Assembly: GCA_013396525.1 (NCBI GenBank)
Contig: VWYX01000126.1
Location: 496,001 to 560,000 of the forward strand
Reading direction: 5' to 3'
DNA length: 64,000 nucleotides
Source: Chaetorhynchus papuensis
Taxonomy: Eukaryota > Chordata > Aves > Passeriformes > Rhipiduridae
A model generated the notes under the pieces. It was not told the DNA's origin, ran no database searches, and saw only the letters and a program-made list of their open reading frames with translations. Positions 1 to 12,361 of the stretch are shown here, piece by piece. The translations under genes and the position numbers were made by a program. Positions within the stretch are counted from its first letter, which is position 1; each line of letters opens with the position of its first letter.

Positions 1-880
1 ATGGAGTTGGTAATTTTAATTTATTTCCTTTTCTGAAAGTCTCCTTCAAAAGTTTGTTAGCCTTTGAAGCTGGGAGAGAGACAGTGTGGAAGTCTATGAG
101 CAGAGGCAAAATGCTGCATTATGTTTCCTTTGTCAGTGGGTCCCCCTTTTATGTATTTTCTGAAGTTCCTGACAGGATGATGTTTGTTGAGATGAATAGC
201 CATCAGTTACATTTAAAAATGCCTTTTCTTTTTCTGTAGTGATTTTCTAAATTACTGTGATCTTAAGCTACAACTGGGTATCCATATAGAAATTCTAACT
301 AGTTTTTCAGAATTCATCTTTGCTATATTTGTTTGAGACAATATTAAGCATAGACCATTGCAGCAGCCTGTTAAGACACAGACAACATTACTGGCCCTTG
401 AAACTTCATAAAGGTCATAGAGGGAGGTTAGCTATCCCTGCTGGAGTTTATCCAGACCTTTGGAGTTAAAATCCCTACTGGTTTGTTTTGGTTTGGTCTT
501 GGTTTTGTTTGCTTGTTTTGTTTCAGGATTACTTTGTTTTGTTTTTATTTAAATGTCAGTATTAGACATTTTGTAGCTACAAGTATCAAGAATCTTGATT
601 TATTGAATTATGTTTGGGTTTTTTTGTTGTTTGTGCCTTTTTTTCCCCTCCACTAAATTTATTGACTTCCACTCTCACAGTGCTGGGTGAGGAGGCATAG
701 CAAGACAATGCTGGTAAATGATTTTAACTTGCACTTTAAGAAAAAGAAAAGCTGCATAAAACACATTCATACCTCACCCTTCTGCCCCATGTCCCCCTCC
801 TACCCCCATGTTGTCTTCTGTCCCCCCCCCAGTTTTATGTGAACATTGGAATATAGTTATGGTTTTCTCCACTGGCATAA
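1..880. other. Noncoding sequence, no gene seen
   Basis: AT-rich unique-looking DNA. Open frames are short and have no recognisable protein character. It contains a T/G-rich low-complexity stretch (listed separately) and a C9 run at 822-830 inside a pyrimidine-rich patch beginning near 776. I see no splice-flanked frame, promoter or mobile-element end. It is best read as intronic or intergenic. Confidence 0.7.
479..550 (+). repeat. TTTG-rich low-complexity stretch
   Basis: Irregular GTTTTG/GTTTG units are repeated over about 70 bases, broken by GGTCTTGG and CAGGATTAC. This is simple-sequence drift, not a phased tandem array. No function is inferred. Confidence 0.6.
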
Positions 881-1110
881 ATCAGATGTAGGTGACAATA
901 TACCCAAATAACCTCTTTGATGCATGGTTTTTGTTAATAATTATGTGCTGCTAATAATTAACAGGTGTGTGAAAAAATGAATTAGTAATGAGGAGAGAGT
1001 TTGTAAGCCGTCTGTTATCATCCCTTGACAAATGCAAGCAAGGGCATAAGCTGAATACAAAGGCCCTTGATTATAGTTTAATGGTATTTGATAAGTTAAC
1101 CCCTTTTGTC
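881..1110. promoter_or_regulatory. Candidate conserved noncoding element
   Basis: The texture resembles vertebrate developmental enhancers: no homopolymers and several homeodomain-type cores. TTAATAATTA (934-943) and TAATAATTAA (952-961) lie 8 bases apart. A TCF/LEF-like CTTTGAT is at 915-921, and an AGGTGTG T-box-like half-site directly follows the second core. Such cores also occur by chance in AT-rich DNA, so the call depends on their clustering. The target gene is unknown. Confidence 0.35.
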
Positions 1111-4100
1111 ACATAATGATGCTGTGCTTTTATGGTGGGAAATTTGCTGTCTTACAGTGGCAACATCTTTTTCTTTAACCCAGCCTTTTTAACAAGAAAG
1201 TAGTCAGTAAAAAATCCAGCGTGTCTCGGACTTCAGATTTTGGACTCCTTTTTCAGAGTAACTTGAGAAGTTTTTAAATTTTATTCAGTATTTGTTCAGT
1301 GTTTATTGAAAAAGAAGCTTTCATGGGCTCTTCTTCAAATTATGGGAGCAAGTGGATCTACAAACTATGTTCCTTGAATTTCAGTCCTTCAGACAATGAG
1401 CCCTTTCAACCATCTGCAAGAGAGACTATTGTGCCAGGGAAGCACAAGGTTTCACAAGTGGCAATTTTGGTCTCTTAAGCATGAAAAATATGCTTAATGG
1501 TTTTAATGAAAGAAAGTGTGATTTTGATTCTGGTGTGGCCTCCGAAAAATGCACAGAAAATTCTTATTTTCAATAGCTGAGGTCCTCGTTTAACTGTGTG
1601 CTTCTAACCAGTTGCTGTTTGTGGATAAAGTTAACAGACCAATGATAGCAGCTGAATAATTTAAAATTTATCTCTAAAAAGAAAAAAAGGTTGTTTGGTT
1701 ATGTCCAGATAATTTGTCAGACTTTTATATTGTTATGGTTTATCTGGTATTTGGTATTTATTTTTATGGTTGATTTATAATGGTTTAGTCCACTTTTTTT
1801 TCTGAGGTCCTTTCTTTCTGTTCCATTGGTTTCATTTTTCAGAAGGCCTCTTTAAGTGTGTGGTGTATGTCTGTAAATAGCTGTTTGACTTCAGAATTTG
1901 AAATTAAGATGTTAAATTTATGGGAGAAGAATATCTATAAAGACATTATACTATGCTCATGACCACTAAGTAGCTGGGAAAGTACAATACACTTTACCTA
2001 AAAAAGGATCTGAATCTGCAAAGCAGGATGGCTGCAGGCATTTCTATTTAGGATTTGAAATGTGCTTACTTTCGTGTTGAGAGACAATCAAAAAAAGCTA
2101 CTGCCTTCTTGCTGCCATTCCTATTTTGTCATCTTTGCTGTCAATAATAGATATGTAAAACATTGGGGATGTGATTTATTAAGAGAGGAAGAAAAGCTTA
2201 GAGGGTTTATCAGTGTGGGACTTGCATATGTAGAGACAGCTGAAGTCTGCCAAAACTTAATTTGGTACTGGTGGTTTTGAGCCATGGCTTTGGGAGAGAT
2301 CAGTCAGTTTTCTGTGCAGTAGCTTTGTGTTGAGTCAATAATATCTTTCAAGAAGACTGTGGAGAAAAAAGATCTTGTATTATTAAATTACTCAGAAGAA
2401 AACTGCTCTTGAAACCTCTCAAATGCTGATTAATTTTTCGATATTTCATTGGCAGATTTTCCTATTTCCTTCATAAACTCTAGCAGAAGGTCTCCTGTGA
2501 TTTGAAAGGCAGACAGTGTTTTTGAGTCAGTGCTCATTCATGGCATGGCAGTCAATGGAATATCACCATTTTATTCTAAAGATGGTGTGCTGTCTGCTTA
2601 GGCACTGCAGGATATTAGACAAGATCAGTGTAGTACCTGAAAGCAGTGACTGCAGTGCTTGAAGGAGGGAGCTGATACTTCTGCATGAACACTTGTGAGC
2701 CTTGGGGAGCCTTGCTAGCTATTGAGGCTCACAGGTTTAGCACTGACCCATCCTGACTTAAATACAGTCTTTGGAATCTTTCTGTAGCATGGAAGTCATG
2801 TTCTTTAATATACTACATTAGCATTCCATGTTTTTTTTTTAATAGATAACTTTTTGGAGAAGTAAGTATTCTTAAATACTCTGAGATTTGCAAGGATTTC
2901 TCCTTTGTTGTTTGAAGGTGGGATCTGACTCTCTTGCGTTTTTGGTGTTCCTACATTCCTGCTAGTCAACAGAAGGGAATTCCAAGCTGCTTAGTTTGAA
3001 ACTCATGCATGTTTGTCATCTTTGTTCCTTTTTTGGAGTACTGTTTTCAGTGATCCTTTTGGGGAAGTGGAATGAGCCTAACTGAGCTCAGATCTGAGAG
3101 ACATAACATTGCCTCAGACTGCAAGTTGGAAACAGTCACTTGGTCTTTATTTTATTTGAGTGACACTTTGACCTTGAGCAGGGCCTGCAGGCCCACCCTG
3201 CCCATTAGGGAGGTTGGTCAGTCTCCATAGCAGCTTGCTGCATAGACTGAGCCTTGGGGTTTTTTTGCATTTATTGACAAGTTAGTTTGGTTTGGTTGCA
3301 GCCAGGTGTCTGTTTCAGCTGGTGGGTCTATGAGGGGGTCATATTTTATAATTCTGAAACTGAGAAGTTGGTTGAGAAAGTGTGTGTTGCCAATCAATTT
3401 GGATGACTGAATGCTGCATGAGAACTCCCCGTTATAGGTAATGAAGCCAACCTGCTCAAACCTACCTGAGATCAGTATCAAAGCAAATGCTTGCAGTTTG
3501 TTTGCTGTGTTTGTATAATATATGTGGTGAATGACTGGTCTTCAGCCTTTTATTGTCACTGCTTTTGCAGTGATCTTTATCTTCAATTCTTCATTTCCTT
3601 CTTTTATAAGCAACTTCCCGAAGGGGAGCCTTGCATTTGTTAACTAGCGTTCAGTGACTGGTGCGTCAGCTCAGCTGTGCAACATGCCAACACTAACTGC
3701 TCCTAAATAACATCTATTTGCATAGTGCATTGAGAGCTGTGAACTCTCCTCTCATTAAGTGTGTGAGAACTCTCGCTCAACCAGAAACACTAAAAATTGA
3801 GCTGCGCTCCTTTGGGGTTTTTCTACTGTGAGCCCTTCCAGTGTGTTACACCACTGTGACACTTTGTGGGGTGACGTTGCAATGAAGGAAAGGAATAATG
3901 TAAAGAGATCGAATGCCTTGGCTTCCCACATAAACTGTTTCATATGCTCTTCTCCCTTATTCTGCCCTCTTACACATTTCTAGATGTGGGAATTTTATGT
4001 TTTTGGTAATATTTCAACAATAGTCATTTAATGGTGGAGTGAGGAGGAAATGAATAATCTATTGAAAACACCCCATTGCCAAATTCGGCACTCTTGAACT

Positions 4101-5129
4101 TCAGTTGTGCAGTTCTTTGTGTGAAATTATGTAGTGATGTCCAGCAATATTTTATTGCAAGTTATGTTTTGTAATACTTGAGCAATATATAACTGTGATC
4201 AATGTTGTGACCTCAGGGAAATTGCTTATATAATTACAGAAAGTTTACAGTAGTAAGACAAGGAATGGGGGAAAATATATCACTGTAAAATATAAATATG
4301 TTTAAATTACATTTAGGATTTGGAATAGTTCCTTGCTTGTGTTTTACAGAGTAATCTGTGATTTAAATCAGGTTTAGTTGTGGGGTTTTTTCTAAATTGG
4401 GTATTATAAATCAAGAGTAGTTGCTGCATATAGCACACAAGAGGATTTCTTATACATTTTAATGTTGCATAAGTAAGAAATACCAGTAGTTCAGCAGTAA
4501 AATTGCAAATGTAAGCAAAAGCGAAGATTTTTCTAAATTTAACTAGGTTGCATTTGTTTAGTAAACTCTAGCAATAATTTACTGTTTTATTGCATTTGCT
4601 GTTGAGAATTTGCTAGCTTTAAAAAGGGGAGGAGGGAGAAAGGAAGGAGCTATGTTATAATTGCTCTGGAACTTGGGGGAGCAGATAGAACAGGGGAAAA
4701 TACTAAGCAGTCTGCATACAATAGCTTAAAGTAGAGGAGATAAATCTTGCCAAGATAATATGTCTCTGCAGAAGACCAAGGAACTTCTGCTAATGTGCAT
4801 TCTGTATTTGCGGGATAGAACAACTCCTCATAAAAACACTGAGCTCAAGATGTTGTAGTTACGCCTTCTTAAGTCTTTGGAGACATGAAACATAATAGGC
4901 AGCTTTTCTTAGTAGTGAGTTTCAATATGCAAAAGCTAGAAATTGTAGTTACGCTTTAAAACAAAACAAACACCTTTGTTTTGTAAATAAGGGGGTTTAA
5001 AACTTGATGTGAATTTGCTCTACGGTTCTGCCTATGCATGCTTTATCTCTGGGTAGATTTCTATATCTCTCGGTCTGTTAATATAAAACCTGGCTTAGTT
5101 TAACTGTGGTTTGAAAGAAGTGAACACTG
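1111..5129. other. Noncoding sequence, no gene seen
   Basis: About 4 kb of AT-rich sequence with short runs of T and A. Open frames are under 90 codons, scattered on both strands and without domain-like composition. An octamer-like ATTTGCAT lies near 3715. The 12-mer TTGTAGTTACGC occurs twice, near 4853 and 4944, about 90 bases apart. A purine tract is listed separately. I recognise nothing else. Confidence 0.7.
4621..4649 (+). repeat. Purine-only tract (29 nt)
   Basis: An uninterrupted A/G run (AAAAAGGGGAGGAGGGAGAA and on) on the plus strand. Such tracts can adopt triplex structure or bind GAGA/ETS/MAZ-type factors. No mirror symmetry good enough for a firm H-DNA call is evident. Confidence 0.7.
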
Positions 5130-5420
5130 GGATTGGTCTGGATGATGTTGATTAATAGGCGTGTGAGGGTGAAAGACTCCAGGGCCAAGCAGTAGGTCCA
5201 TCTTGGTGGCATCTGATGTTGATTGGCTTTGTCCTGCGCGGCTGCGCTGGAAGAGCGGACATTAAGATTAAGTGATGCTGTCGTGTTGAGGAGCGCTGCA
5301 CTGCATCATTCTGGGAAGAGACAGCTGTGGTGGTTAATCCTTCATCACCAAGGGAGTGCTGCCAGCAGAAAGATATACAGCCAAAGATAACCCTCCATAA
5401 CTTGTGCTAAAGATCAGAAA
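5130..5420. promoter_or_regulatory. CpG cluster / candidate regulatory element
   Basis: Most of the window is poor in CpG, but at least six CpGs fall between 5236 and 5295, including GTCCTGCGCGGCTGCGCTGG (5231-5250). The flanks hold GATTGGC (a CCAAT-box reverse complement), ACAGCTG (E-box) and GGTTAATCC (a bicoid-type TAATCC). The cluster is too short for a CpG island and no TATA or start is apparent. It could be an unmethylated enhancer or an alternative-promoter relic. Confidence 0.4.
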
Positions 5421-6217
5421 ACTTTGAATTCACATCCATCTGCTTAGTCTGGGGTGAAGATGAAAGATAGGCAGAGTAGGAAATAAAAAAACCTCCTGTG
5501 GGATTAATCTTAGACAGAACATGCAGCACACGCTGAAAAGGCAGCAGCTAAATTTTTACATGTATCTTGAAAGAAACGGATCATTCCAAATCCAGGAATT
5601 TAATTTCATTTCAATTGCTTTAATGTTCCTGCTCATGATGCTCATTTCATATGTACACCACATCCTTCCTGGAAGCAGTTCAAAGATGCCAGGGTTCATA
5701 GTGTAAGGTTTAAAAAAGACAAGCATCTCTGCATTTCTAACTAAGTGATGCACAGGAATGGATGACAATGGAGCTTTTAGCATAATTGTGGTAGAGAACT
5801 TTGTTATTTACTTTTATATTTAGCAGGTCAATTCCAAATTATTATACATCAGATGAGAATATATTCTGCCTTGAATGGTTGTGAACAGAGCTATATTGTT
5901 ATGCATAATTTATTCATACAAAGTGAGAACCGTTACAAAGACTAGCTCAAGTTGTCATCTTTGGAAATTAATTGATATGAAAGAATAAGATAGCAAAAGG
6001 AAAAAGATATGAATATATTGCTTTGGAGGGAGTCTTCTAAGCAATAACTAAATTAATAAAATACAGTTTGAAGGTAGTAGTTAGTGGTAATAATTTGAGA
6101 CATTATTCCATTATTTTAATGTAGGCTGTTGTTTTAACATGCATTTTAAACCTTAAAGTAATATCTTAAAAAGTTCTTTACTGAATAGTGGAGAAAAGGT
6201 GGAAATGCACATTTAGT

Positions 6218-6233
6218 TATTACCATGGTAATA
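6218..6233. promoter_or_regulatory. RFX X-box-like palindrome
   Basis: TATTACCATGGTAATA is an exact 16-bp palindrome. Its core ATTACCATGGTAAT differs only at the outermost bases from the symmetric X-box GTTACCATGGTAAC bound by RFX-family factors. The flanks (TTTAG and GTTATTG) add no further symmetry. Occupancy and cilia or neural relevance are inference. Confidence 0.45.
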
Positions 6234-7373
6234 GTTATTGCTGCGAGGAAAATGGAATATTTCTTTAAGCGGGCTGGAGGTTGGGTGGGGGTGGAAATAG
6301 AAATCCTCCCTGTTAACAGCCTTGGTGCCCAGAGGAGTGGAATGTCAGTGATGGGCAGGAGCAGTGCTCACTGAGCCTGGCCTTGGGTCTGCTTCAGCTG
6401 GACTTGGGCAGTTAGTGGTTTGGTGAGCCTCATATTGTCTGTTCGCTGTCTGCGTGCTGCAGCGTGTCTGTAAAACAGAAGAGAAAGAGAAGGTAGTGTT
6501 TGGGGCTGTGAAGGCTTAGTTCTTGCCTTGGATCAAGAAAATCCAGAGTGAGGAGTGTAAATCTGCCGATGTCTTCTCAAATGTAAAACGAGATTACAAG
6601 ATGGTGATTTAATTTCTGTTTTCTGTTGATCTTATTCACTTTCCTGTCATCATGAAACTGACAACTAAAAGAGAAGAACGTTTCATCATTTGCAGAGGAA
6701 GTTTCACTTTTAGTTGTATCCCTAAAGAGTCCCTTGAAATAATCTGAACTTCCTCTCTCCCACACTTGTGTGCTCAAATGTAAAAAATCTTGTTCCTGTT
6801 ACTCTTTTTAAAATTCTTTTTCTAGAAATGCTTCTGTTAATATTAACAGTTGGTGTTTCTAGATAAATTAATCCTACATTTAAATCTTAGGTTATGACAT
6901 CTCTCACGTAAAGGTTTAATATCTATTAACATGTCATTTGAATTTAATTAGAAATAATGAACCCAAAAGATATTAGTTGACATCATATGGGACAAGTATT
7001 TCTAAGCAGGCTAAGTGTGTTAGTGAGTTAATTTAGCTTTTTGGCAAAAATTCTACTTGCTTCAGTATCTACATTACAGTATTATCTTAGAAATTAAAAT
7101 GGCATTTTTGACTGTTAAAAGTAAATTGGAAAAAAGTCGAATTAGGATAGGTGCTGGGAGAAAGACGTGTTTATAAGCCTGCAAATATGTGAAAAACAGC
7201 CACTGCCTTTTCTTAGTAACCAACTATTCTGCAGAGTCATTAGAGGAAAAATAACAAATAATGCTCACATGGTAGCTGAAGGAATACAGACTGAATATAA
7301 GAAGTTTTCTCACAATAAATACATGACAATGGGCAAACGAGTGCACCTTCTCACAAGTGTTCTCTTCTGTTTG

Positions 7374-7390
7374 TTTTTTTTTTTTTTTTT
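7374..7390 (+). repeat. Poly-T run (T17)
   Basis: A mononucleotide run, followed by AAATTTTGAC. No retroposon body is visible next to it. Confidence 0.85.
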
Positions 7391-8659
7391 AAATTTTGAC
7401 TAAAAACTACATAAACTTAATTATATCAAGTATGGGATGGGTGAGGTGATCTTGGAGCTCTGTTTTTAGTCTAGCTTCCCTCTGATTTTAGATGTGGTGA
7501 TGGCTTAACATTGCATCTTAAAAGTACTGACAGTTTAGAGGTAAACGAAAATGAGTAGTTCTTCATATAGTCATATATTTGTCCAAATCCAAATATTTAG
7601 TAGAATTGGTTGAACTGAGCAGACTTGTGCATGATGAACTCTAAAATGCCAGCAGTTAGAAAGGAATGGGTTAATACATTGACTAATGTTGTAGGTTTAT
7701 AAGAACTGGCCCTTCTCTTTGTTCTTTTTTATCATATACATTTATCATGTTCAACCTGGCAACTGAAGCAAATAGCTATTTAAGTTGTAAAAAATGAATC
7801 ACTGCAATTTCTTCAACTGTATGATATAACCACGCTTAATAATATTATACAACAGAAGTTGTAAGCCTTGGGATATTTTTCCCCACTTTAATTTTTTTCT
7901 TTTTTTTAAATGAGCCATGAGCATTTGCTTCTTTCTGTATGGAAAACCAAAGAGCATTCAGATGTGTTTAACAAAGCTGTAATTTCCTGCCCACTGGTAA
8001 GGACTAATGGTGAGTGCTTACCTTCTGCTGCTGCATAAATAAAGTATATTTAGAAATGGTAGAACTGTTGGATTGTGTGAAGATTTGGGATTCAGGCTCT
8101 TTGACTTTAAACCTTTTCTAAAAGGACAGAGAAAAATAAAAGTCTGAACTTACTCATTAAAAGAAAAAGATGCTGTGGGAAAAATCTTCCATCCTTTCTG
8201 CAATGTAGACCAAAAGGTAAAAACTAATATGTGTTTGTTGTGTCAGCGTATTTTCACACTGCTGGATGTTGCATGTTTACAGCTGGTTCTGATGCAGCTG
8301 TCAGGGTACAATTGATGAGCATCATCATTTAAAGTGTAAAAGAAAATATCTTGGCATAGAGGGACATGATAAAGTGCCATCTACCAGGCATTGTGGGCAT
8401 ATGTAGTCACCATTTCTTTTTTCTCCTCACTCTTTGCATTTCTTTGCTGCCCTTGCCAGAATGTGCAGAAGCCATTGGGAGCAGCTCAGCCCAGCCTCCA
8501 GCCTTCTAATATCACTTTGGTAGTTGTCAGATCATATGAAATGTCAAAATTCATGTGGCCTTCGTGAAGAGATATATTTAGTGCAGCTGCTGCATACCTA
8601 CGTAGTATCTCTGACATTGACATATTAGTTATGCTGTCTTTTGCAATCTGATATCTTTA

Positions 8660-9150
8660 AATTTGCCACCTTGTTAAGTTTTGATTAATGTGATTCCATT
8701 TCACTAAAGTAATTGGCTTGGCCTGTTGTAGAAAATAATCAGCCTTTCTACGGAACAAATGCTAGAACATGCTAATGAGGGAGTGAGTTCGTTAAATTGA
8801 TGGCGTGGAGTGACAGTTATTAATGATTGTTATGATAAACAGACGAGTGCGAATTGGGATGAGTTGGGCAAAAGTGACAGTTTAAAAATAACGTATATTG
8901 GAAAGTACTAACGAAGTAATATACTGTTAGGAAAACAATCATGCAAGTTGTCAAGGGAAGAAGTGTAATTATACAGCTGCACGAGCTGCCTGGGAGGACA
9001 GGGACCTGGCTGATAATGGACACGTTTTTTGTTGGCAAGGGGAAAATATGTTATGGCAGAGAGGAGTACAGATTGATAAATTAATTGGCCTTTCTCATTG
9101 TTCCAAGAGCAAACTTGGCCAGCAATAGCCAAGCAGATTAGGTAAATAAA
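8660..9150. promoter_or_regulatory. Strong candidate conserved noncoding element
   Basis: About 490 bases free of homopolymers and dense in transcription-factor-like words: AAAGTAATTGG, GCTAATGAGG, TTATTAATGATTG, an E-box CAGCTG (8974-8979), TTAATTGG (9081-9088) and a SOX-type CATTGTTC (9096-9103). Isolated CpGs (near 8750, 8824, 8848 and 8891) persist in an AT-rich context, as often seen where sequence is under constraint. Two overlapping minus-strand open frames across it show no family resemblance. I read this as a distal enhancer of a developmental gene; the gene is not in view. Confidence 0.5.
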
Positions 9151-12040
9151 TGAAGTGACCAGCTCTTCCTCTGCATCTGACCCATTCCCTGCCCTTTCTT
9201 TTTAATCCACCTATGCATGAACTGCCAAGTCCAACTGCCTGGGGTAGCAGTGTTTGCATAAATATAGTTCTCCTGGAAATATTTACGGCTTTTAAAAATG
9301 AGATGCTTTGTATTATGAAGAGTTTTGTCTTAAGATGAAGGTTAATTTTAATAAGCCATCAGCCTTATGCAATGTGGTATGAAAGTAGACAGATTTTTAA
9401 AGTAAAATTTAGTCAGAGCTGAAAGCTTACAAGGAAAAATAAAGATTGCTGGTAGTGTTGTTTGGGAGGTAGAGGTATGGTACTAGTTCTGCTTGTTGTT
9501 GTGTAAGGTTGGTGCTAAATGACTTCAGCTTGTTGGCTGTAGGAGAAAGACATTTGTATCTCTGAGACTGACAGCAGTGCCATACATAATGCAGCTGTCA
9601 GATTGCCCATCTCTCAGTAGTAGACACAGTGGAAAAACAGAGGATAAATGTAGAATATTATCCTAATAAGTATAAGGAGAGACAAAGCAAGTAGGCCATT
9701 ATATATTGAAAAAAAAAAAGAAAAAAAATGTAAAACAGCCATCAGAAAAATTCTGTATGGACAGTGATACTTCATCTGCTGTGGTTAATAGGAGTACTAG
9801 GTAGCACATTGTGGATCACTTCAGTCTCTGTTCTCATGCAGAGGACTCTGGGAATACATTTGGGCAGGCATGGAACTGAGTGGTCAGTGCTATTCCCCTT
9901 CTTTTACTTGCTTGTTTGCACTGCCTTGCATTTAAATATTAACTTTCCTTCATGGAAACATGAGCAAATTACCATATTTTTCATAAAGATGGAGGAAGTG
10001 ATTTTGAAAAAGTTGGCTAAGAGAAAGCACTGTTATCACTGTCAAATTCCATCTGCTCAGGACACACCAATGAATAGAAGATGGAGAAGAGTTTAGATTC
10101 TATATGACAGCCTACAGCCATATCAGCACTGAATGGAGCCTGTAAAATGCTTACTTAGCCATTTCGCTAGGTGTTTTACTGGATTCAGCTTGGTCTTGGT
10201 CTTGCAAGGGCTCCAATAATCATGTTACCAATTCCTCGTGACAACCCTCAAGAACACAATCTGTTCACGGATCTTGCTGTGTTTCTTGTGCTGCCCCAGC
10301 TTTCTGGTTTTCTCTCATAAGCAGTCATTTTTGTATAGTCTTAGGCTTGTGAACACCGAGTCACTGGATACAATAATCTAACCAAAATGAGCAAGAATAA
10401 TTTCCTATTTAATAATCAAGTCTAAGCCTTTTTCCTAATAGTGTTATGGGTGAAATCCCTCCAGTTCTTGGTTTTCACTGTTAGCAAAAGGAAGAAATAT
10501 CTAAATAAATTTTTGTTTCCACAGAACTTATAATTTTCCTAATAGTGTCATAGATTCAATGTGTCAGGTATAGCTTAAGAAACTGCTAATTGGTAGCTTA
10601 ATGCAATTTACTGCGTGTAGATTTTATCATATTGAACTTCATTGTTCCATTCAGAACATGTAAACCAGTGACTAAAAAGCCTTTTTTTAAAACAAAAATG
10701 TACCAATTACCAGATTACTTTGTAACAGAGGGAAAACAGGCACTAAATTCTGATCTATACTGCACTTCTCTGGATGAAGAAGTCCTGTTTTACCATCATA
10801 TTACTTCTCGAATGGATAAATGGATTAAACTGTTACCTAAGCCTAAACCAGATTATAAAAGGGAGAAGCAGCCTTAACAGTATATTAATTTCAGCATGCA
10901 CAATTTTGGTTCTGCCTCTCAAGGAAGTATGTTGTTCATACCTTGCTTCTATTGCCAAACTGTTCATTTGGGTCCTTAGCCTTGTCCTGTCCAGAGAGTC
11001 AGTATTGCTCCTGCTCTCTCTTGACTTTTAGCAGGTGTCTGCATTGTCCATTTAGTCTGGATAAGGCTTCTGCTTTGGAGGCACCACTTTTCCTCTTCCA
11101 CCTGTTTGGATGTGCAGAGTCTGGATTCTTTTCAAACACAGTTGAACTGGAGGATGTTGCTCAGAGGTGCATCTGATATGCTCCAGCTGCTGCTGAGCAT
11201 CCAGTCTTTGGAAACAGGTTACATGAAGTAGCCATTAAAATTCTCTAAAAAGCATCTGATGTTGGACATTGAGTCCTTAGCATCCAGTGTTTTGCTCTGG
11301 AGGTCTGCTCAATTTAGACCTCACTGTTTGCTCGTATGGATATAGTCCTGGTAATACTTTAAACTGAATCTTCATATGACATTACTGTTCCTTTATCTTT
11401 TTACCGAATCGTATTTGTTTTCTTCATTTCTGCCTTGCTGCACTGTTCGTAACTGTCTAGTTCATGGCATCGCTACTGTTTTACTTCAGGACTGGGGCTT
11501 GGCCCTTGTACAGCTTTTGACTGTGCTTCTTCAGTTTTTATTTTTCAGTCACTTGTGAGAAATCTCTGTGGTAGTCTTTTGGTAAATCTGACTTGACTTG
11601 GCTTTCTTGGAGACAGCATTAACAACAGCTATTTCCCTAAGCAGAGATGTTGAAAGAAAGCAATCTACAGCTGATCTAAAAGTTCTGAAGGGAGAGGCAT
11701 TTATTTTGACCTTATTCTAAGCTGTATAGGTGTAGAAGAGTCTCATTTTTTTTTGTCGTGGCATAAGAAGGATATAGATGGCGAATGGGAGGTTGTTTTG
11801 AGCTGTAGAAGGGAACATTAGGTGGCATATGGTTCACAAGGTGAATCCAGCCTGTGTCCAAACAATATGTATAAATAATTTACAGTGTTAGCAGGAGACA
11901 CGCATCCTTGAAGAACAGCACGTTGCTGCTGTGAGCAGATTTCTGCTGCTGACAATAGCTTTGCTTTGTGAATACAGACACCTATTGTACCAACTCTTTT
12001 AAGATAATTACGGTGTACTTCTCTGAGGCTTTTCCTTTTT
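9151..12040. other. Noncoding sequence, no gene seen
   Basis: AT-rich with several medium open frames, the longest about 110 codons at 9764-10096. That frame begins at GTG rather than ATG and has no domain or codon signature. A11-G-A8 at 9709-9728 is simple sequence. Around 10.9-11.6 kb the plus strand is rich in CT and the frames translate to leucine/serine/cysteine-rich strings, typical of pyrimidine bias rather than coding. Confidence 0.65.
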
Positions 12041-12361
12041 CCTTATGGGGAAATAAAGCATGTATTTTTAGATTGTTACCTGTGGAGACTGAGTGCCAGT
12101 GTATGCGTTGCATAATCTCCCCAAATAACTGTGGGTGAGTGAGTTCCTGGGTGGGGGAATGGGTGAAGCTGGTGGAGGTGACCAGCTTTGGCCAGCAGGA
12201 AGGGCCTGCCAGCCTTGTGGCTGTGCAGGGGCTGCAGCATAGTAATAACCCTGTGCCATACTGGACAGAGAACTGGCTCGAAGAACAGGCACTGTGAAGT
12301 CTGGTGGTGTCAGAGAGAGGGAGGCTGAGCTGCAGAGGAAAACCTGGCGTTCTGTGGACAT
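12041..12361 (-). other. GC-raised patch with exon-like open frame (minus strand)
   Basis: GC content is clearly higher here than in the flanks. On the minus strand an ATG frame runs from 12361 to 12068. After 94 codons, at 12080, it meets a good splice donor CCACAG|GTAACA in phase 0; read through, it stops three codons later. An acceptor-like GATGTCCACAG precedes position 12351, giving a possible 272-nt exon (12351 to 12080). The translation is rich in Pro, Ala, Ser and Gln, with a Tyr-rich patch near its middle. I do not recognise it. It could be a lineage-specific or lncRNA exon, or chance in a GC patch. Confidence 0.25.

Larger units (their letters stand above)
5421..8659. other. Noncoding sequence, no gene seen
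   Basis: AT-rich DNA with no convincing frame. It holds an exact RFX-like palindrome (listed), a G-rich patch at 6271-6294 with three runs of 3-5 G's, and a T17 run at 7374-7390. The 8000-8500 part is slightly less repetitive but I cannot assign a function. Confidence 0.65.

Noticed and set aside
6271..6294. G-quadruplex
   Set aside because: Only three G runs reach three bases and the first loop is nine bases; at best a two-tetrad structure.
9764..10096. 110-codon open frame as a membrane protein
   Set aside because: It begins at GTG, not ATG. The hydrophobic run reflects T-rich sequence, and there is no splice or promoter context or family match.
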